64,000 bases of DNA from Pterois miles (lineage: Eukaryota; Chordata; Actinopteri; Perciformes; Scorpaenidae). Below, in pieces: positions 1 through 11,319 of this stretch (positions are counted from its first letter, which is position 1; the number at the start of each line of letters is the position of its first letter). The translations under genes were made by a program, and so were the position numbers. The stretch is taken from the NCBI GenBank assembly GCA_947000775.1, contig CAMQGK010000328.1, forward strand, positions 3,071,501 through 3,135,500, written 5' to 3'. The notes under the pieces are model-generated. The model ran no database searches. It was not told the origin of the DNA and saw only the letters and a program-made list of their open reading frames with translations.

Positions 1-3000
1 CACAGACTATAGCCCACAAAATATGCAGTTGTAAAGGGGTTTGTGCCTCCTTACAACCTATAGGGTCAACTACAATGCTGGTCATTTCAAGTTTTACCAT
101 GAAACAGTCATCAAATCGGTCTTTAAAGCCATTTTGGGCAACGCCATACGTCAGTGGATCTAAAGGGCAGGCAACTTAAAACTGTGAAGTTCAGTTCACC
201 TGAAGTCCTGTGAGGTGTTGTCAGTAAACTGGAAACAGATACAACCCGAACAGACTGTGGTGTTTTATACCAAACAGATGCAACATGCTTAAGATCTCTT
301 AGTAAGTCCAGCTCACTCCCTGCTGTATAGAGAGAAGTAAATAAAGTATCCTATACTGCCATCAAGCATTGGTCATGCAAAAGACTACAGACTACAGACT
401 ACTACTACAGACAGGATTGTAAACGTAAACCTTTCAGATGTGTCCCAGTTTATTTCCTGTTTAAGCGTATATGAATAACATAAGCTGGCAGGAAGTAAAC
501 ACGGACCCAAGCTGTTGCCTAGCAATGAAATCTGTTAAAACTGTCCATAGAGAACATGTTTTTTTGTTTTTTTTTAAGTCTTTCCGTTTTTCAGGTATCA
601 GTAAATTTGTAGTTGCCAAGTTTCTGCGGTTTGTCCAACTCCCACATTGTTGTTCTTACTTTCATCTAACAAACAGCCGCTTCATTGTCTTCTGGTCTGC
701 AGCTGTTGCTGAGCTGTAATCTTAATTTGAGTGACACTCCCCTGTAAAACAGGAAATTATAAGAACATAATTATGTACTCTGTAATGTAATCTTGTGGAA
801 ACAATTCAACGCGTCGTTTCATTTTACAGGCACAAGAGTAGTCACGTCAGCACCTGGTAAATATGAATAATTCAGAAGTATGGTATTTTATATGCAGTTT
901 AAGCCTTTCAGAGAAACTGAAAGCGGGACTGGAAGCCAGCAAATCACAGAAAAGAAATGCATTACAGGTAATAATCAGTGAAATTGTTAGGGGTGTGCAC
1001 CAGTGAGCATGAATCCAAATGGTGTAGAATGATCTAATATGTAGGAGTTATCATGACATAGATCCCATTTGTTTCATGGGAGATGGATGGATGAAAATGT
1101 TGGTGGAAATGTAATAATGAGAGACAGGAGACTGTGTAAAAGTAAGAAGAAAGACAGGAGCGAGGAGAGAGACTGGCGTGTAAACTCCCGGGATGATTTG
1201 ATATTGTGAAAACAAACAGCTAATTGAGACTAGAGCCAAAGGTTCACAAGCAGCAGGTGTGTGTTGTGTGTTTCAGGCAGAGTGGGTGAAAGCGACAGAG
1301 AGAAATTTAGAGAGTGAAGTGGGAACACAAACCACTCTGGTGGGAACACAAAGTCCATCTCATCTATATGCTAAAGCCTTATTTGCATGACAAGATGTTG
1401 AAACCTCAACAAGCGCTGCCCTGCTAATTCCTGTATATATTGCACCCTACGCAAACTGCATGGTGACCGTCATCTTCTCATGTAGCAGTCCCCCTTCTTG
1501 TCAAAGCTGATGTGATTCTGCCTCTCCCCATCAATGAGAATAATCCTATTTCCCTGAGACAAAAGGCTCATCTTTCATATCAATGCCAGTGGTAAATTAG
1601 TCTGAGGCCCAGGCATGGAAAATGGACATGATAGCCCATATTTATGGGTGAATTGGGTTATGTGGCTGGCAAACACAAATGGAAGAAAACCACCGGTATT
1701 CTCTCTGGAAGGTTCCCAGCAAATCATCATGTGTACATTAAACAGAGGCACGGCTTTGAGAATATGGGTCTGGAAACCCGTGGGACGTTGCACAAATTGA
1801 AAAAGTCATTACAAAAACAGCTGCATATCGTAATGTGTCAGAAAAGAGCGCCAGCAAATCTGTGCTTTCTCACTTTGACTGCCTGCCTTCATTCACATCC
1901 GTCGAACACAAAATCAGCATGTTGTGTTTTAGAAAAATTAAACACGAAAATCTTTTTTCCTCCCGGAGAGCACCTACCCACAAATCGGCTGTAATGCTCC
2001 CCTGAGAGTGTGCATTTGTAAATATTTGAGCTGAAACATAATTGCTCAGGAGAAATCAGGTGGGAGACAAATACTCCTTTTGTTGGATCAAGGGAAAAGC
2101 GGCTGGACTTTGCTACCATGTTGCCATTGTTCCTTCAAATGAAGCGATAACGCAGGCTTGTAACAGCACATTAGACTGAATTACAGCGTGTAAATAACAG
2201 GCTATTATTTGTAAAAGAGAACATGAGCCATTGTCCCAAAAACCCAGCGCAAGTATTGCTGATTTAGAAAGACAGGGCCGACAATTACACAACAGTCCTC
2301 TGAGCTCACACAAAACCATTCACACAGGCAGATTTTCCTCTGCTCAGGTTGTGTTTAGCAGAAACACCATAATCAATGCCAGTGAATTCATAGCGCCCCT
2401 TCAGGCAAAAGTGAGCACACATACCCCTGATCACCCTGCTCCCACAACTAGACAATGCTGTCAACTATCATCCCAACTTTGAAGTTGCTAAGTTGAATAA
2501 TTTCCGAGTTCTGATCTGGAAAGGACAGTGGACAGAAGGACGGACGGACACGCAGCGTTATATACCCCAGACTACGTTGTCACAGGGGTATAACAAAGCC
2601 TTAAATTGCCTCTCTGAGCAAACCTGCGGGGAGCCACATTATTTGCTCTCAGTTTCACAGGGCACTGTTCAATCAATATGGTGAGGTGGTTTCTACGAGA
2701 GTGTTAACTTGTGTAGGAGTTAAGACTACCACACATTTTGATCTTAGTAATAAGACAGGAACGGTTCTGCGTTCCAGATCTGCTCCACTGCATCTCCCCT
2801 TTAACCTCTCCTCCATCTGCCTCTTCCCTTCCCATCCCATGTGGATATATTTTGAGAAATTTCCAAAATACCCAACACAATGCGCGCGCAGATTTCATGT
2901 CAAACTTTGGCTTTAATTTATGTCATCCTTTCACGCTTTAATTCATCAGCGGGGGAGTCGGAGGTGGGTTGAAATAGATGTGCAAAATGTGAAGAAGGAG

Positions 3001-3870
3001 ACAGAACGAAACGGCTTCACATGGGCAGCAGAGAGGTAGACGACGGCGGGGAGACGGCCCTGGCTGTGAATACTGATGGGATGATCATTTGTGTTTCGAT
3101 TGTGCATGAAAAAGCTAGTCGGCGTTGGGGAGGAGAGGGGGGGGGGTAGAAAGTGTGGAGTGGAGCTTTGGGCAGGACAACATCTGGCGTGGTCTCGCAC
3201 TCTCTCCCCGTCACGTTTTCTGGGTTCTTGTTTGTTTCTGGGGGAATTACTCAGGCCGTTGGGGAGTTATCTGATGGAAATACAGACATCAATCTCCCAT
3301 AACATTCAGGAGGAGTAAAAACACATCAAAGAAGGGCTCTCAGCACTTGGGCATTAGTCAAGAAGTATTACATGACGCTGAAAATGCACGCCCTCTTGTT
3401 ACAGCAGCATGGGAAAACAGATCACAACCTTTGTTCCCATATCATAAAATACGTCACAATCTGGCCAGGCTCTTTTTGAGAAGTCGATCAAGCCCAGCGA
3501 GAGGATGTTTACATTCTGGATATCAGTCATCGTTATTCCTCATTAACGTCCTGACAGCTTGAAAAATCTATTTCTTACAACTTTAACGCCTTGATAACAC
3601 CGTCCCTGAGCATATTTCTATCAATATCTCTGCTGTCAAAATGGATTTTGACTGAGCAGGTGGCAAGTCGCTGTGTACTAGTCCTCAGCACCGAGCGCCC
3701 TGCTGAGCTCTGATGGGTGGTGGTGGCTGGCTCCTACACACTGTGTGTTTGGTGTTGCCTCCTGCCCTCCACATGGAGTCTGTCCAGAGCTCCACAGTAG
3801 TCAGTTCTCACAGGATTTCAACCATCCCGGGGGAATTAAGCGATAAATAGCGAAGCTTATTCTGGAACTG
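1..3870. other. Mostly single-copy-looking non-coding DNA
   Basis: I recognise no known repeat family and no convincing gene here. Open frames are short, start at random and lack protein-like composition. A weak exon-like interval lies at 912-967. The part from about 1990 to 2320 has the look of a conserved non-coding element, with two CCATTGT SOX-type cores and AT-rich homeobox-like words, but conservation cannot be judged from one sequence. A G-run sits near 3138-3148. Confidence 0.5.
912..967 (+). other. Weak candidate internal exon
   Basis: The interval is preceded by a pyrimidine-leaning stretch ending in TTTCAG and followed by GTAATA. One frame is open for 18 codons and reads KLKAGLEASKSQKRNALQ, a helical, lysine-rich peptide; the exon would start with two bases of a split codon and end on a codon boundary. 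Only composition and the two splice-like sites support it, and 56 bases can easily be open by chance. No protein family was recognised. Confidence 0.15.
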
Positions 3871-3875
3871 CCCAC

Positions 3876-4058
3876 CTCCACTCCTCCTCCTCCTCCTCCT
3901 CCCCCTCCTCCCCTTTCCTCTACCGTCCTCTCAACTGTTCATTTCCTCCTATCCTCTACTGTCCTTGTTTCCTTTTTATTCCCTTTTGCTTTCTGTCCTT
4001 TCTTCCTCTCTTGTCCTCTTTTCCTCAATCCACCATTTTTTTCTTCTCCTCTCTTCTG
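3876..4058 (+). repeat. Polypyrimidine tract, left half
   Basis: Nearly all C and T on the plus strand, including a (CTC)n run near 3882-3905. It stops exactly where the pB1 transposon copy begins, and the same kind of C/T-rich sequence resumes right after that element's TTAA at 5473-5476. The simplest reading is one tract of about 340 bases split by the insertion. Confidence 0.75.
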
Positions 4059-4609
4059 CCTCCGAGAGCAACGAATGAGACACATTTTTGTCATTTTTAG
4101 GGGGGTCCAGGGGTCTTTAGGGGGAGATAGCAGGTCAGCAGTAGATGTCACATAGAGGTGGTGAACATCATCTGAAAGTTGGGAACCTGAAGATTAATGT
4201 GAGATGCTTCTCAGCACTGTGTGTCAAATCAGGAATAAACATGAATTAATTAATTATTCAAAATTTATTGTAAAAGTATATAAGGACATATAACAATATG
4301 ATCACAGTATATGATGACCATTCTCATGCTCTATTATGTCTCAGACGTTGCTGCAGTAATTACAATTAACTGTTAAATGTATAAGGGTCTCATGCTTTAT
4401 TGTGGCTCATAACTTGTTGCAGCAATTTTTGGATTGATATCATTTGTTACACAGATTTGGTGCTAAATTTAACCATTTTTACCATCAAGATTTGATAAAA
4501 ATGATCAATAATCCCTCCCCATTGTGTTTTCCAGGGGTGTCATCTCACATTTCTGCATTTTCAGCAGTGCTTTGTGATTAATTTCAGGTGTCAGCATTCA
4601 CATGCATTT

Positions 4610-4660
4610 GTGAATTTCTCCACTGTGGGACTAATAAAGGAATATCTTATCTTATCTTAT
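4610..4660 (+). mobile_element. 51-bp 5'-truncated L2-type LINE or SINE tail
   Basis: The sequence ends GGGACTAATAAAGGAATATC plus TCTTA repeats, the same tail as the LINE at 37796-40793 (there on the minus strand). It is flanked by the direct repeat CATTT at 4605-4609 and 4661-4665. The other pB1 copies, such as the one near 9100, run straight through this point without it, so insertion boundaries are clear. Only the last ~50 bases of the parent were copied, an extreme 5' truncation. Confidence 0.8.
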
Positions 4661-5085
4661 CATTTTCAGCGGGAAATACATTTTCTAGTTGCCACTGCCA
4701 TACTTGGTGCTAAATCTAACTTTTTTTTTTCACTGGAGAATTGATGAAAATGATCAATAATCCCTCCAAAATACCACATTAAGTCACCAAGACCTTGAGG
4801 AACACCATAGAAAAAGTCATACTGTGATTTGGTACCAAAAACTTTTGACATTTGGAGATTTCTGCAAGAATTACATTTTTCAGCAGTTGGATGGCGAGCA
4901 CCTCTGCTCAGAAACCCCCTTACTGTCAGTCTAGCTGGTAAATTCATCCATCCTCTGAATGCTCTCGGACGCATGAATACAGTTTGAATACAGTCTCAGC
5001 TTTACAGTGATACCCAATTTATGCAATTCAAGACTGTCTAGGGACCTCAGTATGCAGAAATATTCAAATACACCACTCTAGAATA

Positions 5086-5087
<2 letters not shown>

Positions 5088-5140
<53 letters not shown>
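5088..5140. repeat. (AT)n microsatellite
   Basis: About 26 uninterrupted AT dinucleotides inside the first pB1 copy. The equivalent position in the copy at 27.5 kb has no AT run, so it expanded after this copy inserted. Confidence 0.95.
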
Positions 5141-5144
<4 letters not shown>

Positions 5145-5476
5145 CATTCAAGAATAGCAGGATTTCTTCCCCAAACTGCATGTGATTATCATAAAGTGGG
5201 CATGCCTGTAAAGGGGAGACTGGTGGGTACCCAGAGAACCCATTTATATTCACACATCTTGAGGTCAGAGGTCAAGAGACCCCTTTGAAAATGGCCATGA
5301 TAGTTCTTCTTCACCAAAATTTAGTCCAACTTTGAAGTATTGAGCCTCCTTCATGGTAGCATGACATGTTTGGTACTGATGGATTCATTAGGATTCCTCG
5401 TTTCATTGATGATCTGTGTCTTCATTGTCGCCCCTGTAAAGTCAGTCCGGGTAGCCTGTGATCCTCAAGGGGTTAA

Positions 5477-5634
5477 CCTTGTTTCCTTTCCTCCTCTTTT
5501 CTTTAATTTCCTTTCTCCTTTCCTTTCCTCAGCTCCTTTCTCCCTTTTCTCTCATTTCCCTCCTTCCCTTCCTCCCCTGTCAGGACATATTCTCTTCTTC
5601 CCCTCTCCTCCTCCTCCTCCTCCTCTTTCTCCTT
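5477..5634 (+). repeat. Polypyrimidine tract, right half
   Basis: C/T-rich sequence with a (CTC)n run at about 5604-5627, directly after the TTAA at the end of pB1 copy 1. It appears to be the continuation of 3876-4058. The long open frames across it are low-complexity artefacts (Leu/Pro/Ser/Phe). Confidence 0.75.
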
Positions 5635-5639
5635 TTGCA

Positions 5640-6060
5640 TCTGGTGACCTCTCCTCCCCAGTGACCGTTTGACTAAGTGGGAACTTGTTGCAGAAATATG
5701 AAAACAAGGAGCGAGACACAAAGCAGAGGGATGTGACTGCTGCCTGGAGATAAGAGACCAGCTGCCAGAGACGTTTTGAGTCCCTTCACACCACACAAAC
5801 ACTGCATGTATACGAATTACAGCACTGTTACCAGAGACGGATTCAATGGCAGGGACCTTGTGCATAACTTCAGGGACCTCCCAAAGGTGCTGCACCCATA
5901 CTCCATTACTCTGATATTTTGCAGGGGGATGATGAACTTGTCATTCTGATGTGACACTGGAGAAATGCAATACAAACAGGAACATCCACAAACAGTACAC
6001 CTAATGTTGCAGAGCTACACTGAGCTAAATCTGCTGTGCTGGGAAAATGAAACAATTACA
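5640..6060. other. Unassigned non-coding stretch
   Basis: No repeat family, splice-bounded open frame or RNA gene recognised. Confidence 0.4.
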
Positions 6061-6063
6061 AGT

Positions 6064-6505
6064 TCTTTAGGTTTAGGCAAAAAAACCCAGTTATGGTTAG
6101 GTAATAAAACTACTTCTTTACATTTAGGCAACAAAACTACAACCTCTTTATGTTTAGGCAATAAAATTACAACTTCTTTAGGTTTAGTCAACAAAACAAA
6201 ATTGCAGCTTCTTTATGTTTAGTCAACAAGACTACAACTTCTTGATGTTTAGTCAACAAAACTACAACTTTTTTAGGTTTAGGCAACAAAACTACAACCT
6301 CTTTATGTTTAGGCAATAAAATTACAACTTCTTTAGGTTTAGTCAACAAATGACAGCTTCTTGATGTTTAGGCAATAAAATTACAACTTCTTTAGAGTTA
6401 GGCAAAAAAAAAAAAAAACAGTTAGGTTTAGGTAATAAGACTACAACTTTTTGGGGTTTAGGCAACAAAACTATACCTTCTTTAGGGTTAGGTAAAAAAA
6501 ATAAT
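6064..6505 (+). repeat. 30-bp minisatellite with higher-order structure
   Basis: About 15 diverged copies of a 30-bp unit resembling TTTAGGCAACAAAACTACAA plus CCTCT and TTA. Units differ at GGCAACAAAAC, GGCAATAAAAT and GTCAACAAAAC variants. A 73-base stretch at 6123-6195 recurs without change 155 bases later (6278-6350), so a block of about five units was duplicated as one piece. The embedded TTTAGG words are not telomeric repeats. The peptides read from it are artefacts of the period being a multiple of three. Confidence 0.9.
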
Positions 6506-6751
6506 ATCATTGATCTACCATGTGAACAGATGTTAAAACTTACTAGTGGGTGTAGTAGGCCCCTATTGACCCACATCTATGGGGCTTTAGTGACTCATAA
6601 CGCCTATTTAATAGTCTGACAACAGTCTAATCAGCTAGAGCAAGCAGATTTTTTTCTTCTTTGGAGTAGATGTGACAAGAAAAACTGTGGCGAGTTGTAA
6701 ACCAAAGCAAATAAACACAGGCGGACAAGGCAGTTTGAGGTATCTTCTAAA

Positions 6752-6995
6752 CTGAGTAGCTCAGTCCGTAAGGATTGGGTTAGGATGGGGGGGACCCGGG
6801 TTAAATCCCCCGGGGAAAAAAACAAGGGTGGGGGAGGGGGGGATTTTCTCTGGCCGGGGGGGGGCGGGAAGGAAACCAACCCCCCCCGGGGGGGGGAGGC
6901 CCCCCCCCACATATCTCTCCATAAATATATATTGGGAAAAAGAGAGATAAATATTCCCCCGGGGAAAAAAAAAAAAATATTTTTTTTTTTTTCTT
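6752..6995 (+). mobile_element. SINE1 copy degenerating into homopolymers
   Basis: Begins GTAGCTCAGTCCGTAAGG, the tRNA-like head (A-box region) of SINE1, and has a B-box-like GGGTTAAATCCCCC. From about 6800 the sequence can be followed against the intact SINE1 copies at 22042-22367 and 39204-39588, but mixed sequence is replaced by runs of one base: long C and G runs near 6860-6910, an A run near 6965-6977 and a T run near 6979-6991. This pattern fits poor base calling or consensus better than ordinary mutation. See findings. Confidence 0.6.
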
Positions 6996-7009
6996 TCTTT
7001 CTCTCCACG

Positions 7010-7800
7010 AGGCCCGTGGCGATATTTGATTGGAGAGAGATTACAGTGTTTACACTGAAGAAGGTCTGTCCATCATAAAACAAAGGTAACTGACTGAGCT
7101 GAAATCCCTCATTGATGGTCATAGCGAGCTGAGTGTGAGTGTGTGTACGTGATTGAATGCATGTGTTGTTATGATCCTGAGTGTCGGAGTGAATGTGTGT
7201 GTTTGCTTGTTTGTTTCACAGCTGTGTGCATCTGTAGTTTTCTCCGGTCCACTCGTCTCTTGTCTTTCGGTCGCGAGCGTTATTTCTGCACCTAAATGTC
7301 AAAGTCGTCTAGTTTTATAGACTGTTTTTATGCAGAAAATTGTTTTCATATTTGTTAAATTTCACTCACCATGTCTGATTTTTTATGTTTTGCTTGCGTC
7401 TGTCAGTATTATCTTGATTGTTTTATTTTGTAATTTTACTCTGCAGTGTGTTTTTACCTACAATTTTATTAGTGCTGTTATACTTCTAGGACTCCGCTAA
7501 GTTTGTTAAGAAAATCACTGGAGTAGTGAATTGAATATTCATGCAATGTGCACTTTCAATTTCATTTCCATTTCAAGAAAACCAATAAGCAGGAGAAGGA
7601 TTTGAAAACTCTAATAGCGACGGTAAAAGGAAACTTTTATACACGTTGAACAGGAAGGCACTAGACGTAACTTAATTGACGAGCACAGAAGGAGGACCTG
7701 TCAAAATGAAAGCATTTATTATTGAAAGCATTTATTATTTTAAGCTGCAGTTCAGCTCAGTGGTTTCATTTCTACACCTGTAAGAAAGTTTGCATACAAA
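7010..7800. other. Unassigned non-coding stretch
   Basis: No feature recognised. Contains TG-rich sequence near 7130-7205 and AT-rich sequence near 7315-7460. Confidence 0.4.
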
Positions 7801-7804
7801 TTAA

Positions 7805-7903
7805 AGTCTATCACCTCTTGGCCTCGAGGAGCTCCACCAGAAACCTGACCTGGAGGAGGTGGCAATGACCGTGGAGGAGATGAAGGCCAGGAGGAAGGAT
7901 TAA
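7805..7903 (+). other. Candidate terminal coding exon
   Basis: An open frame lies between TAA (7802-7804) and a TAA stop at 7901-7903. Its last 26 codons read as a charged helix containing LEELHQKPDLEEVAMTVEEM and ending KARRKD. A pyrimidine-rich stretch ending CTCGAG before codon GAG (7829) could serve as a splice acceptor. The composition is more protein-like than its surroundings. However, it is short and it borders a polypurine tract that favours E/K/R codons, so a chance frame is possible. No family recognised. Confidence 0.25.
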
Positions 7904-7914
7904 AGTGGCCGATT

Positions 7915-8090
7915 AAAGAGAGGGGGAGGAGGAGGAGGAGGAGAAGAGACAGAAGAAAGAAAGGGAGGAGAGGGAGAAGAAAAGGAAAATGAGAAAAGAG
8001 TGAAGGAAGAATTGAAAAGACTGGAGAAAGAAGAGGAGGAGGAATTGAAAGGGGAGAGGCAGGAAAAGAGGAAGGAGAAAGAGAGAAATA
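7915..8090 (+). repeat. Polypurine tract with (GGA)n
   Basis: Almost only G and A on the plus strand, starting with a GGA run near 7922-7941. Long open frames in both directions (E/K/R-rich or S/L/F-rich) result from this composition and are not genes. Confidence 0.85.
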
Positions 8091-8259
8091 TCATTTCTTC
8101 TTTCAATCTTCACTACATTTTCCCTATCCCCACCCCCTTATGCCTTCTACCTCTTCATCCCCTACCTGATCTATATCAGTCCTCACCCTACACCCCCACA
8201 CCTCCCCCCTACCATCATCCATCCACCATCATCCATCCATACTTACTCCGACCAGTCTG

Positions 8260-8500
8260 GTTTCCCCCACATAATAACATAATAAAACATAACATAACAT
8301 AATAAAGTCATGGTATATAAAATGTCACAAAAAACAAGTCCTGTCATTCAAAAAACATAAAGAAGTCATAGTATATAGTATTTCATAAAAACGTCACAAA
8401 AAGTCATAGTAGGTACAGTAGGTCAAAAAAAGTTATAGTTATAGTATAGTGGGTCATAACAAGTCATAGTATATATAGTAGTATGTCATTGTTTATAAGT
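8260..8500 (+). repeat. Degenerate tandem repeat, AAGTCATAGTATA type
   Basis: Irregular repeats of AACATAATA (8270-8305), followed by repeated AAGTCATAGTATA and GTCATAAAAA words separated by A-rich spacers. The period is variable, about 25-45 bases. Confidence 0.6.
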
Positions 8501-9011
8501 ATAAAATATACGCTCTCTTAATTGCCAATTTGTCTTTTTAAAGGGACGGTCCTGAAGATTTTAGTCCTGGTTGATCTATAATTCCTATCAGAGTGAAAAC
8601 AGTGAAGTTGTGTTTAGCAGTCGGGAGTCGTTGTTGATTTGTGAGCTTCAAGTTTTCAGAACTGGGTGAATAGTTTTATTATTTGTGTTCACACAGTGGA
8701 GGGAAATTTGTAATACAGCATTTTTTTCCTGCCTCAGACATCCAGTTTGTAAAGACACAATCACACATGGGTGAATGCTTTTTTCACATTTTTTTCTTAC
8801 AATGTAAGATTGTAAAAACCCTCTTAAACATGCTCCACTTTGAAATGCTACTTCCTGCTTACTTTCAGCTACAGATACCATTTTAACTTTACCACACTGC
8901 ACAGTGGTCACATGACTTCTCCAGACCTTTTTGTTTTTGTTGTTTTTCAATGAATGCGGGCAAGTGACGATAATCAACCAACCATTGATATATACTGTAC
9001 ATACTGTATAT

Positions 9012-9712
9012 ATCATCACCCACAAATTGTGTTTCCCAAGGGTGTCATTTCATATTTCTTCAGTTTCACCAATGCTTTGCAATTAATTTCAGCTGTCAGC
9101 ATTCACACGCATTTTCAACAGGAAATGCAATTTCTAGTGCAAAATTTAACTTTTGTTTTTCCACTGGAAAATTGATAAAAATGACCAATAATTCTTCCAA
9201 AATACCATATTGAGACACCAAGACCTTGAGGAACACCATAGAAAAATGCCATGCTGTGATTTGGTATCAAAAACATTGGACAGTTTGGAGATTTCTGCAA
9301 GATTTGTATTTTTCAGCAATTGGATGGAGGACTAACATCATCACACACGAATACAGTTGGACTCATTGGATCCAGAAGAGCCTCAGCTTTACAGTTATAC
9401 CAAATTTACGTAATTCAAGACGGTTTAGGGACTCAGTATGCTGAAAAATTGCAACACACCACAAAAAGTGGGCATGTCTGTAAAGGGGAGACTCGTGGGT
9501 ACCCACAGAACACATTTGTTGAGGCATATGTTGAGGTCAGAGGTCAACGGACCCCTTTGAAAATGGCCTTACCAGTTTTACTACACCAAAATTTAGTCTA
9601 ACTTCAGAGCATTTTTTAACCTCCTTCCCCTACATTCACTCTAGCTTTAAAACTGAATCTGCTACAGCCTCAGAAAAGACGTAAAGTTGGTCGAGATCGC
9701 AGTTTAAAATAA
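9012..9712 (+). mobile_element. pB1 element, partial copy
   Basis: Collinear with the inner and right-hand parts of the full pB1 copy (27554-28784): the CACCAAGACCTTGAGGAACA block near 9216, the GTAAAGGGGAGACTCGTGGG block near 9480, and a worn right end around 9690-9712. The left ~450 bases and the left inverted repeat are missing. No coding capacity. Confidence 0.65.
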
Positions 9713-11310
9713 TGGTTAGGGTTGTGGAACCTTCATTGTCAGGTTAACAGTAATACAGACATGGTTCAGGACAGGAAACAAATGCTGTGCTTTAAAAAAC
9801 AACAACAACAACAAAAAAAATGTGGTGACAAATAAGAAGCAAACTCCTGTGTTATAGTCTCATGACTTTGATATTAAAATTGAAGGTTTGTGACAATACT
9901 CTACTCCATAACACAGGTCTGTAATTTGATAAAATAACATTATGCCATGGTTTAGGACCCCAAACACTGAGAAAATGGAGTCTTTATTTGTATTAATGAT
10001 AGTGATTTGTTGGTTATGATTACAGGGTCTTTAGGCCACAAACACACGTTTGTTTATTGCGACCCAAACCCTGCGGTCTGTTCTGTATTTAGACATTATC
10101 GTTAAACACTGTCTGCTCTGTGCTGTGAATCCACATTACACCAGCCCCTACCTCTCTGCTCTCTTTTGTTTTTCTCCCAAAGATGAGTAAATATCTCATT
10201 TGCAGAAATGGTTTCATCATATGACGCTTTGGCCTCTGCAATATCTGCTTGCCACTTGATGCATTGTGTCTCATCCGTCCCTCCCAATGGGAGTTTTTTT
10301 TTCTGGTTAGTGCTCCTTGCATTAGCAGCCTCCCTCCCTTCCACTCAATCACAAAGTGCACAGAGGTGATACTAATAACACACCTTTTATGTAAAAACAG
10401 CAACAGCCATATGAATCACTCCCAGGCCTTACTCCTAAATGGAAAAGTTGCCATGACGCACAGAGTTGGAGAGAGAACGAGAGCGAACCGATCCTCCTAA
10501 AGCTGCAGACGGGCTGTTTTTAAAGGGCTTAGATGCTTTGATAATGAAACGGAGAGCAGCAAAGAAAAGCAGTATCACTTTTCCCACGTTGTAATTCAGA
10601 AGGAATAACACAGCACTCTTTACTCTGTCTGGACTGCCTGAACACAGATCGCAGCTCCTGGTTTATCTATAAAATTTTTGCTGAATTGCATGAACACATA
10701 TTTGTGAAGAAGTGTAATGTAAGGTATCACATTTTCTTTATAAGGAAGGGAACATTTTTTTTATTGTTTTCTAGTCTATTCTCTGTAGCTCAAAGCAGTC
10801 AGCTAAACAACACTTGTATTCTGTGTTTGTTGTCTACGCGTCATCAGACAGCGTTGTTGTTTTCCAACAATTAGATGAGGCCTGGTAGAGGAGATTAACA
10901 CAATTAATTACTGTGCTGATTGTGTAGGTATTGCATCTTTTCAAGTCTTTGTTTTAGCTGGCACACTGGCAAAGAACACCTGCTTTGTAGAGCAGCAGCA
11001 GCCCGGGGAGCTGCTGAGAGCGGCCCAGTATAACCCCACCTCTCGCTGCAGATACCGGGAGCGTCGGTGATTCACTTCTTCCACGTCCCTCACTGTGTAA
11101 TCTGAATGGTAAAATACGTCATAAATCATTTCAGCAGAATTAATAACAGACTGGTGGCATGAATTTATGCATATTTTTGTCCCTGCAGATGACTAATCAA
11201 ACATCGATGACGGTGATCAGTTCAGTGAAGTTGTGATGGGGTTCAGTGGCATTTCAGGCAGTGGACCAAAAACGGAGCCAGTACCCGAATTCATCAGTTG
11301 TGTGACATGA
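9713..11310. other. Unassigned DNA with one possible coding fragment
   Basis: Nothing recognised except the candidate coding fragment at 10152-10320 (minus). Two short stretches look conserved in style (10930-11130), but this is impression only. Confidence 0.35.
10152..10320 (-). other. Candidate coding fragment
   Basis: On the minus strand an 80-codon open frame includes the peptide IKWQADIAEAKASYDETISA, then a helix-like segment ending WEKNKREQR. A donor-like GAG/GTAGGG lies at the low-coordinate end, and ACCAG before an A-run could be an acceptor at the other end, although its pyrimidine tract is weak. The peptide composition looks like real protein, but I recognise no family and neither splice site is strong. 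Confidence 0.25.
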
Positions 11311-11319
11311 TCATCAGAT

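Larger units (their letters stand above)
4059..5472 (+). mobile_element. pB1 piggyBac-type non-autonomous element, copy 1
   Basis: Aligns by eye over its length with the intact copy at 27554-28784, sharing for example the GGGGGGTCCAG block near its left end and the GTAAAGGGGAGAC block near 5211. The right end reads CTCAAGGGG followed by TTAA (5473-5476); the left inverted repeat is worn to CCTCCGAGAG and its TTAA is lost. It encodes no transposase. It carries two later additions: a 51-bp LINE tail (4610-4660) and an AT microsatellite (5088-5140). It was inserted into a polypyrimidine tract. Confidence 0.75.

Noticed and set aside
5340..5895. 110-130-codon frames on both strands
   Set aside because: They lie across the polypyrimidine tract and the end of a transposon.
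6064..6505. Telomere-like TTTAGG words and a CRISPR-like regular spacing
   Set aside because: The whole 30-base unit is repeated with drift and there are no unique spacers; it is a minisatellite in a fish-type genome.
8648..9025. 125-codon minus-strand open frame
   Set aside because: Among the longest frames outside repeats, but composition is not protein-like throughout, no splice signals frame it, and no family was recognised.
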